DNA of 64,000 nucleotides from Nocardia iowensis (GTDB lineage Bacteria; Actinomycetota; Actinomycetes; Mycobacteriales; Mycobacteriaceae). A program made the translations under genes and the position numbers. Where the stretch lies: contig NZ_CP078145.1 of assembly GCF_019222765.1 (NCBI RefSeq), forward strand, positions 2,108,001-2,172,000, in the 5' to 3' direction. This document shows positions 26,701 to 35,442 of this stretch, in pieces (within the stretch, counting starts at the first letter, position 1; each line of letters opens with the position of its first letter). Under the pieces are notes generated by a model that saw nothing but the letters and a program-made list of their open reading frames with translations, ran no database searches and was not told the origin of the DNA.

Positions 26701-27981
26701 ATGAAAGTGGCGATTCCGCTGACGGGCACCCGTGGCGACGTGCAACCCGCGGTGGCGCTCGGACTGGAGCTGCGCAGGCGCGGCCACGACGTGCTCCTCG
26801 GCGCGCCGCCCAACCTGGTCGACTTCGCCACCCGCACCGGTCTCGCCGCCGTCACCTGCGGCCCGGACGTGCAGCAGCTCTACTCCTCCGATGAAGGCCA
26901 GAAGGCACTTGCCGCGGGCAGCAGCTTCCGGCTGATGCAGCTGGTCGGCAAGCAGATGGCCGACTACGCCGAGCAGATGAACCGCGAGGTGATCGGCGTC
27001 TGCGAGGGCGCGGACGTCATCGTGTCGACGATGCTCACCGAGGACCGGGCCGCGTCGGTCGCCGAGGCGATGCACGTGCCGCTGGTGTCGCTGCACGGAT
27101 TCCCGTGCCGCAAGAACTCCGCGTATCCGTTCCCCGGCGCGCTGCCCGCGACCTGGCGCCCGCCCGCCGCGGTGAACCGGGCCACCTGGCTGCTCGCCGA
27201 GAATCTGCGCCGCGTCGTCTTCATGCGGTACCTCAACCAGCTCCGGCACGAACTCGGCTTGCCGCGCTCGGCCGCCAGCCCGGCCGCCGTCCTCGAACGC
27301 CGAGGCGTGCCCGAGGTGCAGATCTACGACCCCGCCCTGGTGCCCGGCCTGGCCGAGGAATGGGGCGAGCGCAGGCCGCTCGTCGGCTTCCTGCCGCTGG
27401 AACGGACCGCGCGAGAGGCGCTGGGCGAGTTGGCCGCCGACCACGGCGAGGTCATCGCCTGGATCGGCGAGGGCGAGCCGCCGGTGTATTTCGGCTTCGG
27501 CAGTATGCCCATCCGGGACACCCACGCGGTGCTCGCGATGGTCGAGGAGGTGTGCGGCCGCCTCGGCATCCGCGGCTTGGTGAGTGCGGGCTGGAGTGAT
27601 CTGGCCGCCGCCGACGCGGAGACCAGCTCGCGGATCAAAGTTGTCGGTCCGGTGGCCCACGACATCGTGTTCCCGGTCTGCGCCGCCGCGGTCCACCACG
27701 GCGGTATCGGCACCACCTTCGAGAGCTTGCGCGCCGGACTGCCGACGATGGTGTGTTCGGTGTCGTTCGATCAGCCGATGTGGGGCGGCCAGGTCGAGCG
27801 CCTCGGCGTCGGGGCGCACCTGGACTTCCGCAAGCTCAACAGCGACCGGCTGGCGGCCGGGGTGCGGACGCTGCTCGACCAGGGGACCGCGCAACGCGCG
27901 AAAAACCTTGCCGGAGAGCTGCAATCGCACTCTGACGCGACGACCCGGACGGCCGACATCGTCGAGGCGGCGGCGGGATGA
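26701..27981 (+). CDS. GT1 (UGT-type) glycosyltransferase, 426 aa
   Basis: The N-terminus MKVAIPLTGTRGDVQPAVAL is the acceptor-domain signature of UDP-glucose sterol/macrolide-type glycosyltransferases. The donor domain has VYFGFGSMPIRD and VGPVAHDIVFPVCAAAVHHG with GGIGTTFESLRAGLP, the sugar-nucleotide motif. CAGGAG is 6 nt before the ATG. It is divergent from the GT4-P450 gene, so two sugar transferases sit head to head. The permease gene follows after a 13-codon coupled ORF. It may add a sugar to a lipid or polyketide; the acceptor is not known. Confidence 0.9.
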   Translation: MKVAIPLTGTRGDVQPAVALGLELRRRGHDVLLGAPPNLVDFATRTGLAAVTCGPDVQQLYSSDEGQKALAAGSSFRLMQLVGKQMADYAEQMNREVIGVCEGADVIVSTMLTEDRAASVAEAMHVPLVSLHGFPCRKNSAYPFPGALPATWRPPAAVNRATWLLAENLRRVVFMRYLNQLRHELGLPRSAASPAAVLERRGVPEVQIYDPALVPGLAEEWGERRPLVGFLPLERTAREALGELAADHGEVIAWIGEGEPPVYFGFGSMPIRDTHAVLAMVEEVCGRLGIRGLVSAGWSDLAAADAETSSRIKVVGPVAHDIVFPVCAAAVHHGGIGTTFESLRAGLPTMVCSVSFDQPMWGGQVERLGVGAHLDFRKLNSDRLAAGVRTLLDQGTAQRAKNLAGELQSHSDATTRTADIVEAAAG

Positions 27982-28019
27982 GCGACGGAGTCTGGAGCCC
28001 GACCGGCGCGGTGGCATGA
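27978..28019 (+). CDS. 13-codon micro-ORF coupled at both ends
   Basis: ATG 27978 overlaps the TGA of the GT1 gene (ATGA), and the ORF ends in TGA 28017-28019, which overlaps the permease ATG (ATGA). The peptide is MSDGVWSPTGAVA. It may be a ribosome relay or the scar of a deleted ABC-ATPase gene that would normally precede a DrrB permease. Not supported as a functional protein. Confidence 0.25.
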   Translation: MSDGVWSPTGAVA

Positions 28020-28783
28020 GCCGACCGGCAACGGCTTTCACTGATTCCGCTGTCATGTTCCGGCGTGCGGTGCGGCACACGGTGCGCAGCCGGGACACGC
28101 TGTTGATCTCGTTGTTGCTGCCGGTGCTGATCATGTTGCTGTTCGTATATGTGTTCGGTGGTGCGATCCAGGTCGACGGCCCGTACATCGACTACGTGAT
28201 TCCGGGAATCATCTTGTTGTGCACCGGGTTCGGGGCGTCCATCACCGCCACGGCAGTGGCCACGGATTTGCGCACCGGTGCAGTGGACCGGTTTCGCACG
28301 TTGCCGATCTTCCGGCAAGCACTGCTGGCCGGGCACGTGGGAGAAGGGGTTGTGCGCAACATGATCGCTGTGGCCATCGTGCTGGTGGTCGGCGTGATCC
28401 TGGGATTCCGTTCGAGCGCAGGTTTTTTCGCGTGGCTGGCCGCTGGTGCGGTGATCGTGTTGTTCGTGCACGCGATTACCTGGCTGGCGGTCGCGTTGGG
28501 GCTGTTGGCGCAAAATCCGGAAGCGGCAGGGGGATTCACCTACGCGATCATGTTCATCCCGTATATCAGCAGTGCGTTCGTGCCGACCGACAGCATGCCG
28601 TCCTGGCTGCGCGGTTTCGCGGAGCATCAGCCCGCGACGCCGGTGATCGATACGCTCCGCAGTCTGCTCGTCGGCGCCGAATCGCGGAACAGCGCGGGGC
28701 TCGCGGTGGCGTGGTCGGTCGGCCTCGCCGTCGTCGGATACGTCTGTGCCGCAGGGCTCTTCGCTCGCCGGACGCGCGCTTGA
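28016..28783 (+). CDS. ABC-2 type permease, DrrB-like, 255 aa
   Basis: Six hydrophobic segments, starting LLISLLLPVLIMLLFVYVFG, with GILLFCTG-like and ATAVATDLRTGAVDRFRTLP loops, and the family ending PSWLRGFAEHQPATPVIDTL. DrrB-type permeases export hydrophobic antibiotics or glycolipids together with a DrrA ATPase. No ATPase gene is seen next to it, so it must borrow one from elsewhere or be an orphan. ATG 28016 is used; it overlaps the micro-ORF stop. It is co-oriented with the GT1 gene, hinting at export of a glycosylated product. Confidence 0.88.
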   Translation: MSRPATAFTDSAVMFRRAVRHTVRSRDTLLISLLLPVLIMLLFVYVFGGAIQVDGPYIDYVIPGIILLCTGFGASITATAVATDLRTGAVDRFRTLPIFRQALLAGHVGEGVVRNMIAVAIVLVVGVILGFRSSAGFFAWLAAGAVIVLFVHAITWLAVALGLLAQNPEAAGGFTYAIMFIPYISSAFVPTDSMPSWLRGFAEHQPATPVIDTLRSLLVGAESRNSAGLAVAWSVGLAVVGYVCAAGLFARRTRA

Positions 28784-28799
28784 CCCGCCCGTCATGCGG

Positions 28800-28824
28800 G
28801 CACCCGCCGCGCGGCGACGGGTGC
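28800..28824. terminator. Bidirectional hairpin between permease and secreted-protein genes
   Basis: GCACCCG (28800-28806) pairs with CGGGTGC (28818-28824), and the loop contains further GC pairing. It lies between convergent genes. Confidence 0.6.
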
Positions 28825-28841
28825 TACCGCGTGTTCGCCGA

Positions 28842-29381
28842 TCAGTTGAACGCCACCTGCGCGGTGACGGCTAGGGTCGACAGGCCGTTGGTGGCGCAGC
28901 CTTGGTTGGGTTGCGCACTCCGTGGGACCACGGTGATCGTGTCACCGTTCAACTGTCCGCCGGTGACGTTGGCGCTGAATGACATTCCGGTGATCGGGTC
29001 GGGGGTGATCCGCCAGGCGAAGGTGCTGTCGCTGCCCGCGGACCAGTCGATCGTGCCGTTTCCGTTCGCGCTGACCAGCAACCTGCACGGATTGAAGCCC
29101 CCGGCGGTGGCGGTGGCCGAGCCCGTGCCGGTCAGTGTGCCCGAGCGGATGCTGGTGTACCGGCCGTTGGGTGATGTGCAGTTGTCGAGGTTGCCGCTGA
29201 TCGCGACGCTCGCGGCAGCACCGGCCCGCAGCGGCGGATCGAGGGTGAGATTGAAGGTTGCCGAGCAGGTCAGGTCGCCTTGGGCGGCTTGAGCGGGGGC
29301 CGCCGGAAGGGCTACCAGGGCCGCGGCCAGTGGTGCCGCCGCCGCGATCATGGTCATTGCTCGGATGCGTCGTCGTGCCAT
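28842..29381 (-). CDS. Secreted protein of unknown function, 179 aa
   Basis: The start is ATG 29381 with a strong GGAGGTG ribosome site. Residues 1-33 are a Sec signal peptide: MARRRIRAMTMIAAAAPLAA, a hydrophobic core, then ALPAAPAQAAQ as probable cleavage site. The mature part (~145 aa) is Thr/Ser/Gly-rich with four Cys (DLTCSATF, NLDNCTSP, FNPCRLLV, NQGCATNG), suggesting two disulfides in a beta-rich fold. No known family recognised. It stands alone between a convergent permease gene and the merR gene. Confidence 0.8.
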   Translation of the reverse strand: MARRRIRAMTMIAAAAPLAAALVALPAAPAQAAQGDLTCSATFNLTLDPPLRAGAAASVAISGNLDNCTSPNGRYTSIRSGTLTGTGSATATAGGFNPCRLLVSANGNGTIDWSAGSDSTFAWRITPDPITGMSFSANVTGGQLNGDTITVVPRSAQPNQGCATNGLSTLAVTAQVAFN

Positions 29382-29607
29382 TTTCGCACCTCCTACTACT
29401 GTGCTGTGCGTACTGTGCTGTGCGCACGCTGATTCAGGGGACGAGCAAGCGACTCGGCGGAATGTTCCTCCGCCGAGGGGCGAGACAACGATACGAGTTC
29501 TGCCGGGTCGACGATGAGACCCGTTGTTCCCCACTGTGTGACGTGCGGCAATGCGCGACTGGGGAATTCGCTTCCCGGGTGTTGTCGTCGACGGGCCGTC
29601 GGCGTCG

Positions 29608-30378
29608 CTAGGAGTCGGTCTCCTGGCCGGAATCCGCCCTGGCGCGTTCGCGTTCGGCGGCGGTGGCGAGGTAGTCGCCGAGTTCGCGGCGCAGCGTGAC
29701 ATCCAGCGAGCGGGCGAGGGTGGAGTGCACCGAGGCGACCGCCAGCTCGCGCATCTTGCTCAACATCGTTGTGGTGTCCGCGATTTCGGTGCTGGTGTGG
29801 GGCAGCCAGCCGGGGCCGTGCTCGTCGACGATGTGCTGTTTGGCCGCCGTGATCATGATGTGGGTGATGTCATCGATCCGGTCGGCCACCTTGGCGTAGA
29901 TCTCGATGAGCGTGCGCAGTTCGAGGCCGTACTCGTGCAACTCGGCGAACGAGGTGAGCAGCTGGGTCTCGGTGAACACCACGGTGTCACCTTCCAGCCG
30001 GACCAGGTTCATCTCGCGCAGCCGGTCCACCAGTTCGTCGGCCTCGGCGCCGAGGATGGTGCCGATCAGCTCGCGCGGCACCTCGAACGTTTCGTCCTTG
30101 GCCCAGGATGCCGTCACCGCGTGCTGCAGGCCGAGCACCTCGGTGAGGTCCTTGCCGGTTTCCCAACTGGTGATGAAGTCGCCGATGTGCGAGGTGGTGA
30201 ACCCGCGCTGCAACAGCGCGTCGATCAGCCGCAGCCGCTCCAGGTGCGAATTGTCGTAGATGCTGGCCCGGCCGTCCTTGCCGATGGGCGGGGGTAGCAG
30301 TCCGCGCTCCTGGTAGGCCCGCACATTGCGGGTGGTGGTGCCCGCGGCGCGCGCGAGGTCATCGATCCGGTATTCCAT
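29608..30378 (-). CDS. MerR-family transcriptional regulator, 256 aa
   Basis: The winged helix-turn-helix MEYRIDDLARAAGTTTRNVR followed by AYQERGLLPPP is the MerR signature. The remaining ~170 residues are a large helical effector or dimer domain, longer than metal-sensing MerR and without Cys clusters. ATG 30378 has AGGAGGTGG upstream and the usual MerR N-terminus; an upstream frame from 30480 is rejected. It is 102 bp downstream of the monooxygenase gene on the same strand, so it may control the mymA-like operon, taking the place of the AraC-type VirS of M. tuberculosis (inference). Confidence 0.87.
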   Translation of the reverse strand: MEYRIDDLARAAGTTTRNVRAYQERGLLPPPIGKDGRASIYDNSHLERLRLIDALLQRGFTTSHIGDFITSWETGKDLTEVLGLQHAVTASWAKDETFEVPRELIGTILGAEADELVDRLREMNLVRLEGDTVVFTETQLLTSFAELHEYGLELRTLIEIYAKVADRIDDITHIMITAAKQHIVDEHGPGWLPHTSTEIADTTTMLSKMRELAVASVHSTLARSLDVTLRRELGDYLATAAERERARADSGQETDS

Positions 30379-30480
30379 CGATTCCACCTCCTCGCCCACC
30401 ACGGAGCCGGGTTGCCGGCGACCGAACAGTACGGTCATTGATCGACCGAGTCTATCGCCAAGGCCGCCGGCGCCGGTCAT

Positions 30481-31986
30481 CTAGGAAACCGCCGCGATCC
30501 GGGGCTTCCGGACGGTCGCGTCCGACGGCACGATCGTGTAGTCGGCCAGATCTACGGTGCGTAGCTGGTTGACGTACTGCGTGGCGAACCCCGGGTACAT
30601 GGTCGCGTTGAAGCCGTCCTCGGTGAGGTACCAGCTGCGGCAGCCCGAGTTCCAGGTGGTGCTGGTCAGCCTGCGCTGCATGCCCGCGTTGTAGCGGTCC
30701 TGCCGGTCCTTCTTGACGTCGAGGACCCGCAGATCCTGTTCCAGGATGGTGCCGATCGCACTCACCAGGTAGTCGATCTGCGCCTCCATGTACACCAGTG
30801 CCGAGTTGTGGCCGGGCCCGGAATTCGGCCCGAAGGTGAGGAACATGTTCGGGTACCCCGACACCGCGACGCTCTTGAAGGCGTACGCGCCGCGCGACCA
30901 TTCGTCGGCGAGTACCCGTCCGTCGCGGCCGACGACCGGGATCGGGGTACCGGTCTTGGAGACATCGAAGCCGGTCGCGAACACGATGCAATCAGCTTGG
31001 TGCTCAACACCTTCCGCAGTGCGGATGCCGTGCTCGGAGAGGCGGGCGATGGGCCAGGTGATCAGCTTGCAGTTGTCGCGTTGCAGGGCCGGGTAGTAGT
31101 CGTCGGTCATCAGCAGCCGCTTGCAGCCTGCCCGGAAGTCCGGCGTCAGCTGACGCCGCAGCCAGGGATCCTTGACCTGCCTACGCAATTGAGCCCGCCC
31201 GACCAGCTCGACCACCCTGGTCAGCGGCGTGTTCCAGACGACGCCGATGGCGACCGACTCGTGTCCGTAGAACCAGGCTTGCCGAGCGAGTTGTTCGGCG
31301 GCGGGCACCCGGCGATAGAGCTCCTTGGTCACGGGGTTGGTGCGCCGGTTGACCCGGGGCAGCACCCAGCCGGGCGTGCGCTGGAAGACCTTGACCGAGG
31401 CGGCCTTATCGACCAGCTCGGGAATGATCTGTACCGCGCTCGCACCGGTGCCGACGACCGCTACCTTCTTGCCGGTGAAGTCGTAGTCGTGATCCCAACG
31501 GGCACTGTGGATCTTGTGCCCGGCGTAGTCCTCGATACCGCGGATGTTCGGGAAGCTGACGTTGGCAAGGGGTCCCGAGGCGAGCACCACGGTACGCGCG
31601 CGCACGGTGCCTGCGTGGCCTTCGATGGTGATGTCCCACAGCCCGGCCGCCTCGTCGAAGACGATGCCGGTCACGTTGTGGCCGAATCGGAAGTGCGGTC
31701 CGAGTCCGAATTCGGCGGCCATCGTCTGGATATAGCCCAGGATTTCGTTGCTGCCGGAGTAGGTGTGCGACCAGTTCGGGTTCGGCGCGAAACTGTAGGA
31801 GTACAGCCGCGACGGAATATCGCACGCCGCACCGGGATAAGTGTTGTCGCGCCAGGTACCGCCGATCGCGTCGCCGCGCTCGAAGATGGCGAAACCGTCG
31901 ATACCCTTTTGTTTCAGGCGAATCGCGGTGCCGATGCCCGCGAAGCCGCCGCCGATGACGGCGACGTCGAGTGTCTTGTCGCTCAT
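30481..31986 (-). CDS. Flavin-containing Baeyer-Villiger-type monooxygenase, 501 aa
   Basis: FAD site VAVIGGGFAGIGTAIRL, the second NADPH Rossmann VAVVGTGASAVQIIPEL, and the BVMO fingerprint in the form YAGHKIHSARW (Phe replaced by Tyr). RDNTYPGAACDIPSRLYSYS is typical of the class. It resembles MymA of M. tuberculosis, which helps modify mycolic acids under acid stress. ATG 31986 is used; GTG 31992 overlaps the TGA of the upstream gene. Fourth gene in the operon hydrolase - SDR - ferritin-like - monooxygenase. Confidence 0.88.
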   Translation of the reverse strand: MSDKTLDVAVIGGGFAGIGTAIRLKQKGIDGFAIFERGDAIGGTWRDNTYPGAACDIPSRLYSYSFAPNPNWSHTYSGSNEILGYIQTMAAEFGLGPHFRFGHNVTGIVFDEAAGLWDITIEGHAGTVRARTVVLASGPLANVSFPNIRGIEDYAGHKIHSARWDHDYDFTGKKVAVVGTGASAVQIIPELVDKAASVKVFQRTPGWVLPRVNRRTNPVTKELYRRVPAAEQLARQAWFYGHESVAIGVVWNTPLTRVVELVGRAQLRRQVKDPWLRRQLTPDFRAGCKRLLMTDDYYPALQRDNCKLITWPIARLSEHGIRTAEGVEHQADCIVFATGFDVSKTGTPIPVVGRDGRVLADEWSRGAYAFKSVAVSGYPNMFLTFGPNSGPGHNSALVYMEAQIDYLVSAIGTILEQDLRVLDVKKDRQDRYNAGMQRRLTSTTWNSGCRSWYLTEDGFNATMYPGFATQYVNQLRTVDLADYTIVPSDATVRKPRIAAVS

Positions 31987-31988
31987 GC

Positions 31989-32915
31989 TCACGCCGCCGG
32001 CTCGTAGGTGACTTCCTTGACCCAGGTCGGGTCCTTGCGCAGCAGTGCCTTCGGCACCCTGGCGGTGATCTTCACCAGTGCGTCGGCGACGAGGTGATAG
32101 GGGTTGCCGCGGTCGATCACCCAGCCGCCGTGCATCTTCACGAGCTGATACATCGGCAGCCTGCGGGCGAATTCGCTGCGCTCACCGACATTGGCGTAGC
32201 GCTTGAGCGCGGAGTACAGCTTCTCCTCGTCCACGCCCATCTCGACGATGTTGTCGCGCATCTTGTTCAGCAGCGGCACGTAGCTCAGTACGCCGATGAT
32301 CAGCGACGGTTTGGTCCACCCGCCGACCAAGTCGATCAGCAGCTTGCGGGCCGTCGCGTGCCCGAGCAGATCCATCACCGCGAAATCGACGGCGAGATGC
32401 CGGGATTCGTCGCTATTGATCTTCTTGAACGCTTCCTGGCAGATGGGGTCGTCGATCTCGTCCATGATGAACTTGATCAGCGCGCCGTCCAGCGCGACCT
32501 CGAGCATCGGGATCACGGTGCCGAGGAACGACAGCGACATCTGGTCGGAGTACTTGTCCAGGAAGTCGATTACCAGCTTGACGTTCACGTTCGGCTGCGG
32601 GATCTCGTCGCCGTCGAGCATGCCCCAGCGCCGCATCAGTGCCAGTTCGGCATTGGCGTGCTTCTGCTCCTCGGCGTGGAAGTAGCGGTAGATCTCGCGC
32701 AGCGTCTCGGTGGGCGCCTTCTTCGCCATGGCGGCGAAGCCGCGCGCGCCGACGTTCTCGATCCACATCAGATCGGCCATGAACGGCTTGAGCTTGGCGT
32801 GCAGTTCGGGCGTGATCCGCTCGGCACCCGGTGCGTCCCAATCGATGTCGGCCAGCGCCCACTGGCGGTCTTTGATTTTAGCGAGCATGTCGTCGAAGTC
32901 CATCGCGATGGCCAT
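31989..32915 (-). CDS. Ferritin-like diiron-type protein, 308 aa
   Basis: Helical protein with two ExxH-type elements, YFHAEEQKHANAELAL and NSDESRHLAVDFAV, about 90 residues apart, which is the spacing of a diiron four-helix bundle; MWIENVGARG may supply the first Glu. Such proteins act as oxygenases, desaturases or metal stores. AGGAGT precedes ATG 32915. One base separates it from the SDR gene. M. tuberculosis has no such gene between its mymA, lipR and sadH genes as far as I recall, so its role in lipid oxidation here is inference. Confidence 0.75.
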   Translation of the reverse strand: MAIAMDFDDMLAKIKDRQWALADIDWDAPGAERITPELHAKLKPFMADLMWIENVGARGFAAMAKKAPTETLREIYRYFHAEEQKHANAELALMRRWGMLDGDEIPQPNVNVKLVIDFLDKYSDQMSLSFLGTVIPMLEVALDGALIKFIMDEIDDPICQEAFKKINSDESRHLAVDFAVMDLLGHATARKLLIDLVGGWTKPSLIIGVLSYVPLLNKMRDNIVEMGVDEEKLYSALKRYANVGERSEFARRLPMYQLVKMHGGWVIDRGNPYHLVADALVKITARVPKALLRKDPTWVKEVTYEPAA

Positions 32916-32916
32916 G

Positions 32917-33822
32917 TCAGACTCCTGTCTTGTCGGTGACCGACGTGCGGTCGGTGGCGGGGGAGTTGTCCTGGGGCAGAACCCGATCCAGGAGGCCGAG
33001 GACATAGGTGTACTGGGCGGGGAAATAGCGCTTGAGCCGCCAGACGACGTGGGCGTCCAGCTGCGGCAGCACATACAGCTGCCCGCGGTCATGTGCGTCG
33101 AGTGTGTTGCGGGCGACGTGTTCCGGCGTGAAACCGGTCCACCGCATGAGGGTGTCGGCCAGCCGCGCGGACTGCTGGGTGATCCGGCCGTCCCGTGCCA
33201 CATTGGTTTTCACGAAGGTGGGGCACAGCACGGTGACCGCGACACCGGTGCCACTCAGTTCGGCCGCCATCGTCTCCGACAATGACATCACGGCCGCCTT
33301 GGAGACGTTGTACACCGCCATCGACGGGGCGGCGGCGAATCCGGCGGCGGAGGCGACATTGATGATTCCGCCGCGTCGTGCGGCACGCAGTTGCGGAGTG
33401 AACACCTCGCACCCGTGCACCACGCCCCACAGATTGATGCCGAGCGCCCACTCCCAGTCCTCGAAACCGACCTGGCCGACCCGTTTTCCGCCGATGCCGA
33501 CGCCAGCGTTGTTGATCACCAGGCTGACCGGGCGTTCGAACAGCGATTCGGCAAAGCTGGCAAGGACTTCCACGTCCTCGCGGCGGGCGACATCGCAGCG
33601 GAACGCGTGCGCCTTGCCGGGATGCTTGCGTTCGATCAGCGCGACGGTCTCGTCGGCGCGTGTCTCATCGATATCGGCGCAGATCACCTGACCGCCGCGA
33701 TCGGCGAGCTCGAGCGCGAAGGCCCGGCCGATGCCGCTGCCCGCGCCGGTCACCACGGCCCGCGCGCCATAGCTGCGCCGTGGCCGATTGCCGAGCGGCA
33801 GCAGCTTTTCCAGTCCGAACAT
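32917..33822 (-). CDS. Classical short-chain dehydrogenase, SadH-like, 301 aa
   Basis: Cofactor motif VVTGAGSGIGRAFALELADR, LVINNAGVGIGG, catalytic Ser in INVASAAGF and YNVSK. The C-terminal ~70 residues (RRYFPAQ-like KRYFPAQYTYVLGLLDRVLP) extend the SDR as in mycobacterial SadH proteins. It would oxidise or reduce a long-chain alcohol/ketone before the Baeyer-Villiger step. Start ATG 33822 directly follows the hydrolase stop (33825). Confidence 0.88.
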   Translation of the reverse strand: MFGLEKLLPLGNRPRRSYGARAVVTGAGSGIGRAFALELADRGGQVICADIDETRADETVALIERKHPGKAHAFRCDVARREDVEVLASFAESLFERPVSLVINNAGVGIGGKRVGQVGFEDWEWALGINLWGVVHGCEVFTPQLRAARRGGIINVASAAGFAAAPSMAVYNVSKAAVMSLSETMAAELSGTGVAVTVLCPTFVKTNVARDGRITQQSARLADTLMRWTGFTPEHVARNTLDAHDRGQLYVLPQLDAHVVWRLKRYFPAQYTYVLGLLDRVLPQDNSPATDRTSVTDKTGV

Positions 33823-33824
33823 TG

Positions 33825-34811
33825 TCAGCTCACCTTCTCGGAGACGGAGCGGGCGGCCAGTGCCGCGCGCAAGAAGTCGGCCGCGCGGGTGAGAGCCTGA
33901 TCGGCTTCGGGCACCAGCGTCGGCAACGCCTGGAAGACGTGCACCTGGCCCGGCCACACCTCCAGCTCGCAGCTGCCGCCCGCGGCACGCACCATCTCGC
34001 ACAGCGCTCGCGCGTCCGCGCTGAGCATTTCGGTGCCGCCGACCTGGACCAGCATCGGCGGCAGGTCGAGTCCGTCCGGCACGGTCAGGCGCAGCCGCGG
34101 CGTGTCATCGGGCAGGCCGCGGGTGTAGGCGCGCGGCATCCGGCTGGCCGCCTTCGCGGAAATCAGTGGATCACGTTGGCGCCGTTCCTGTTCGGCGGCC
34201 AGCCGCAGGGTCAGGTCGAACAGCGGCGAGAACATCACCACGCCCGCGGGCTGCGGCAGGCGACGGCGTTCGTTCTCGATGAGCAGGTCGAGCGCGAGAT
34301 GTCCGCCCGCCGAGTCACCGGCGATCACCAGGTCGTTCGCGGCGTAGCCGCGGTCGAGCAACCAGCGGTAGCCTGCCTCGACATCGTCGGCGGCGGCCGG
34401 GAAACGGTGCTCCGGGGCGAGCCGGTAGTCGGTCAGGAAGACCGGGAGTCCGGTCTTGCGCGACAGTTGGGCGGCCAGCCCGCGGTGGGTGCGCGCGGAG
34501 CAGATGACGTAGCCGCTGCCGTGAATGTAATAGATCGCGCGGGAGCCGAAGGAGACGCCGGGCGCTCGGACCCATTCGCCACGCACCGCCCCCGACCGAA
34601 CTGGAGTGACGGCGGTGCCGCGTGGAACAGGACCGCCGACGGCCATGAAGGTGGCGACGAGCTTGCGGGCGAACCAGACTCCCGGGGCATTCATCGGCAC
34701 CACATTGTTCAGCGGCCGCAACCCGAACTGGGTGGCCGCCGCGGCCAGGGTGGCCCGGGTGGAGGGTGCGGTGGGCACCCCGGGGATCGAGGTCCTCGTT
34801 GACCTTGTCAT
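33825..34811 (-). CDS. Alpha/beta hydrolase of the hormone-sensitive-lipase group (LipR-like), 328 aa
   Basis: Oxyanion motif IYYIHGSGYVICSA (HGSG variant of HGGG), nucleophile elbow VIAGDSAGGHLAL, the catalytic Asp near LVQVGGTEML and His in GQVHVFQAL. First gene of the mymA-like operon. ATG 34811 is chosen because it lies 7 nt after the -10 of a TTGACA promoter, giving a leaderless message; ATG 34847 would start inside the promoter. Confidence 0.86.
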   Translation of the reverse strand: MTRSTRTSIPGVPTAPSTRATLAAAATQFGLRPLNNVVPMNAPGVWFARKLVATFMAVGGPVPRGTAVTPVRSGAVRGEWVRAPGVSFGSRAIYYIHGSGYVICSARTHRGLAAQLSRKTGLPVFLTDYRLAPEHRFPAAADDVEAGYRWLLDRGYAANDLVIAGDSAGGHLALDLLIENERRRLPQPAGVVMFSPLFDLTLRLAAEQERRQRDPLISAKAASRMPRAYTRGLPDDTPRLRLTVPDGLDLPPMLVQVGGTEMLSADARALCEMVRAAGGSCELEVWPGQVHVFQALPTLVPEADQALTRAADFLRAALAARSVSEKVS

Positions 34812-34818
34812 GTGCCCA

Positions 34819-34847
34819 GAATCATCCATGAATGTGCCAGTTGTCAA
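34819..34847 (-). promoter_or_regulatory. Promoter of the mymA-like operon
   Basis: On the minus strand, perfect TTGACA (34847-34842), a 17-nt spacer and TGATTC (34824-34819); the ATG of the hydrolase gene follows 7 nt later. Confidence 0.6.
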
Positions 34848-34963
34848 TGGCTCATTTATTGCAGGCTTATTGCGGTGGGTTCGACCTGCGACGATGACCG
34901 CGGTATCAGCTGTGTGCTGGTGCCGCGGTCATCGGGGTGGGGAGTGTTTGGTTGTTGGGGTGG

Positions 34964-35389
34964 TCACTGTGCTTTGCGCAGGCCCAGGTATTGCAGGGCG
35001 GCGAAGCCGCCGACGGTGCCTGCTTGCATGACTGTCCAGATGGAGCCGATCAGGTTCAGGTCCAGAGTGTCTGTGATGAAGAGGGCGGTGAGGCTGGCGA
35101 GGACCCAGGTGGTGTTGGCTGCGATCACGAGGCGGGTGGCGGTGGGGTTGATCGTGGGCCGGGTGCCGATGAGGGCGACGGCGAGGCCGTAGAGGGTCAG
35201 GAAGATCCCGATCGGGATGCCGATCGCGGTGTCGAGGCCGAGCAGTGATTCAAGAGGTCCGGCCAGGGCGAGGTAGGCCAGGCCGTTGACGGTGGTGATG
35301 ACGGCGTCCAGGCGCAGGGACAGGCGAAGCAGGGCAGGGCCGGGGGCCATCAGAGTGGACAGGTAGGACGGGGCGGTGGTGGTGGTCAT
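34964..35389 (-). CDS. Small four-helix membrane protein, 141 aa
   Basis: Four hydrophobic stretches (LDAVITTVNGLAYLALAG; IGIPIGIFLTLYGLAVALIG; LVIAANTTWVLASLTALF; IGSIWTVMQAGTVGGFAALQ). No catalytic motif. AAGGAACACCTGCC precedes the ATG. It is 53 bp downstream of the SnoaL-like gene on the same strand, so probably one transcript. No named family recognised. Confidence 0.75.
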   Translation of the reverse strand: MTTTTAPSYLSTLMAPGPALLRLSLRLDAVITTVNGLAYLALAGPLESLLGLDTAIGIPIGIFLTLYGLAVALIGTRPTINPTATRLVIAANTTWVLASLTALFITDTLDLNLIGSIWTVMQAGTVGGFAALQYLGLRKAQ

Positions 35390-35442
35390 GGCAGGTGTTC
35401 CTTCGGTGAATCCGGGTGTGGCGGAGCGTGGTTCGGTTTGGG

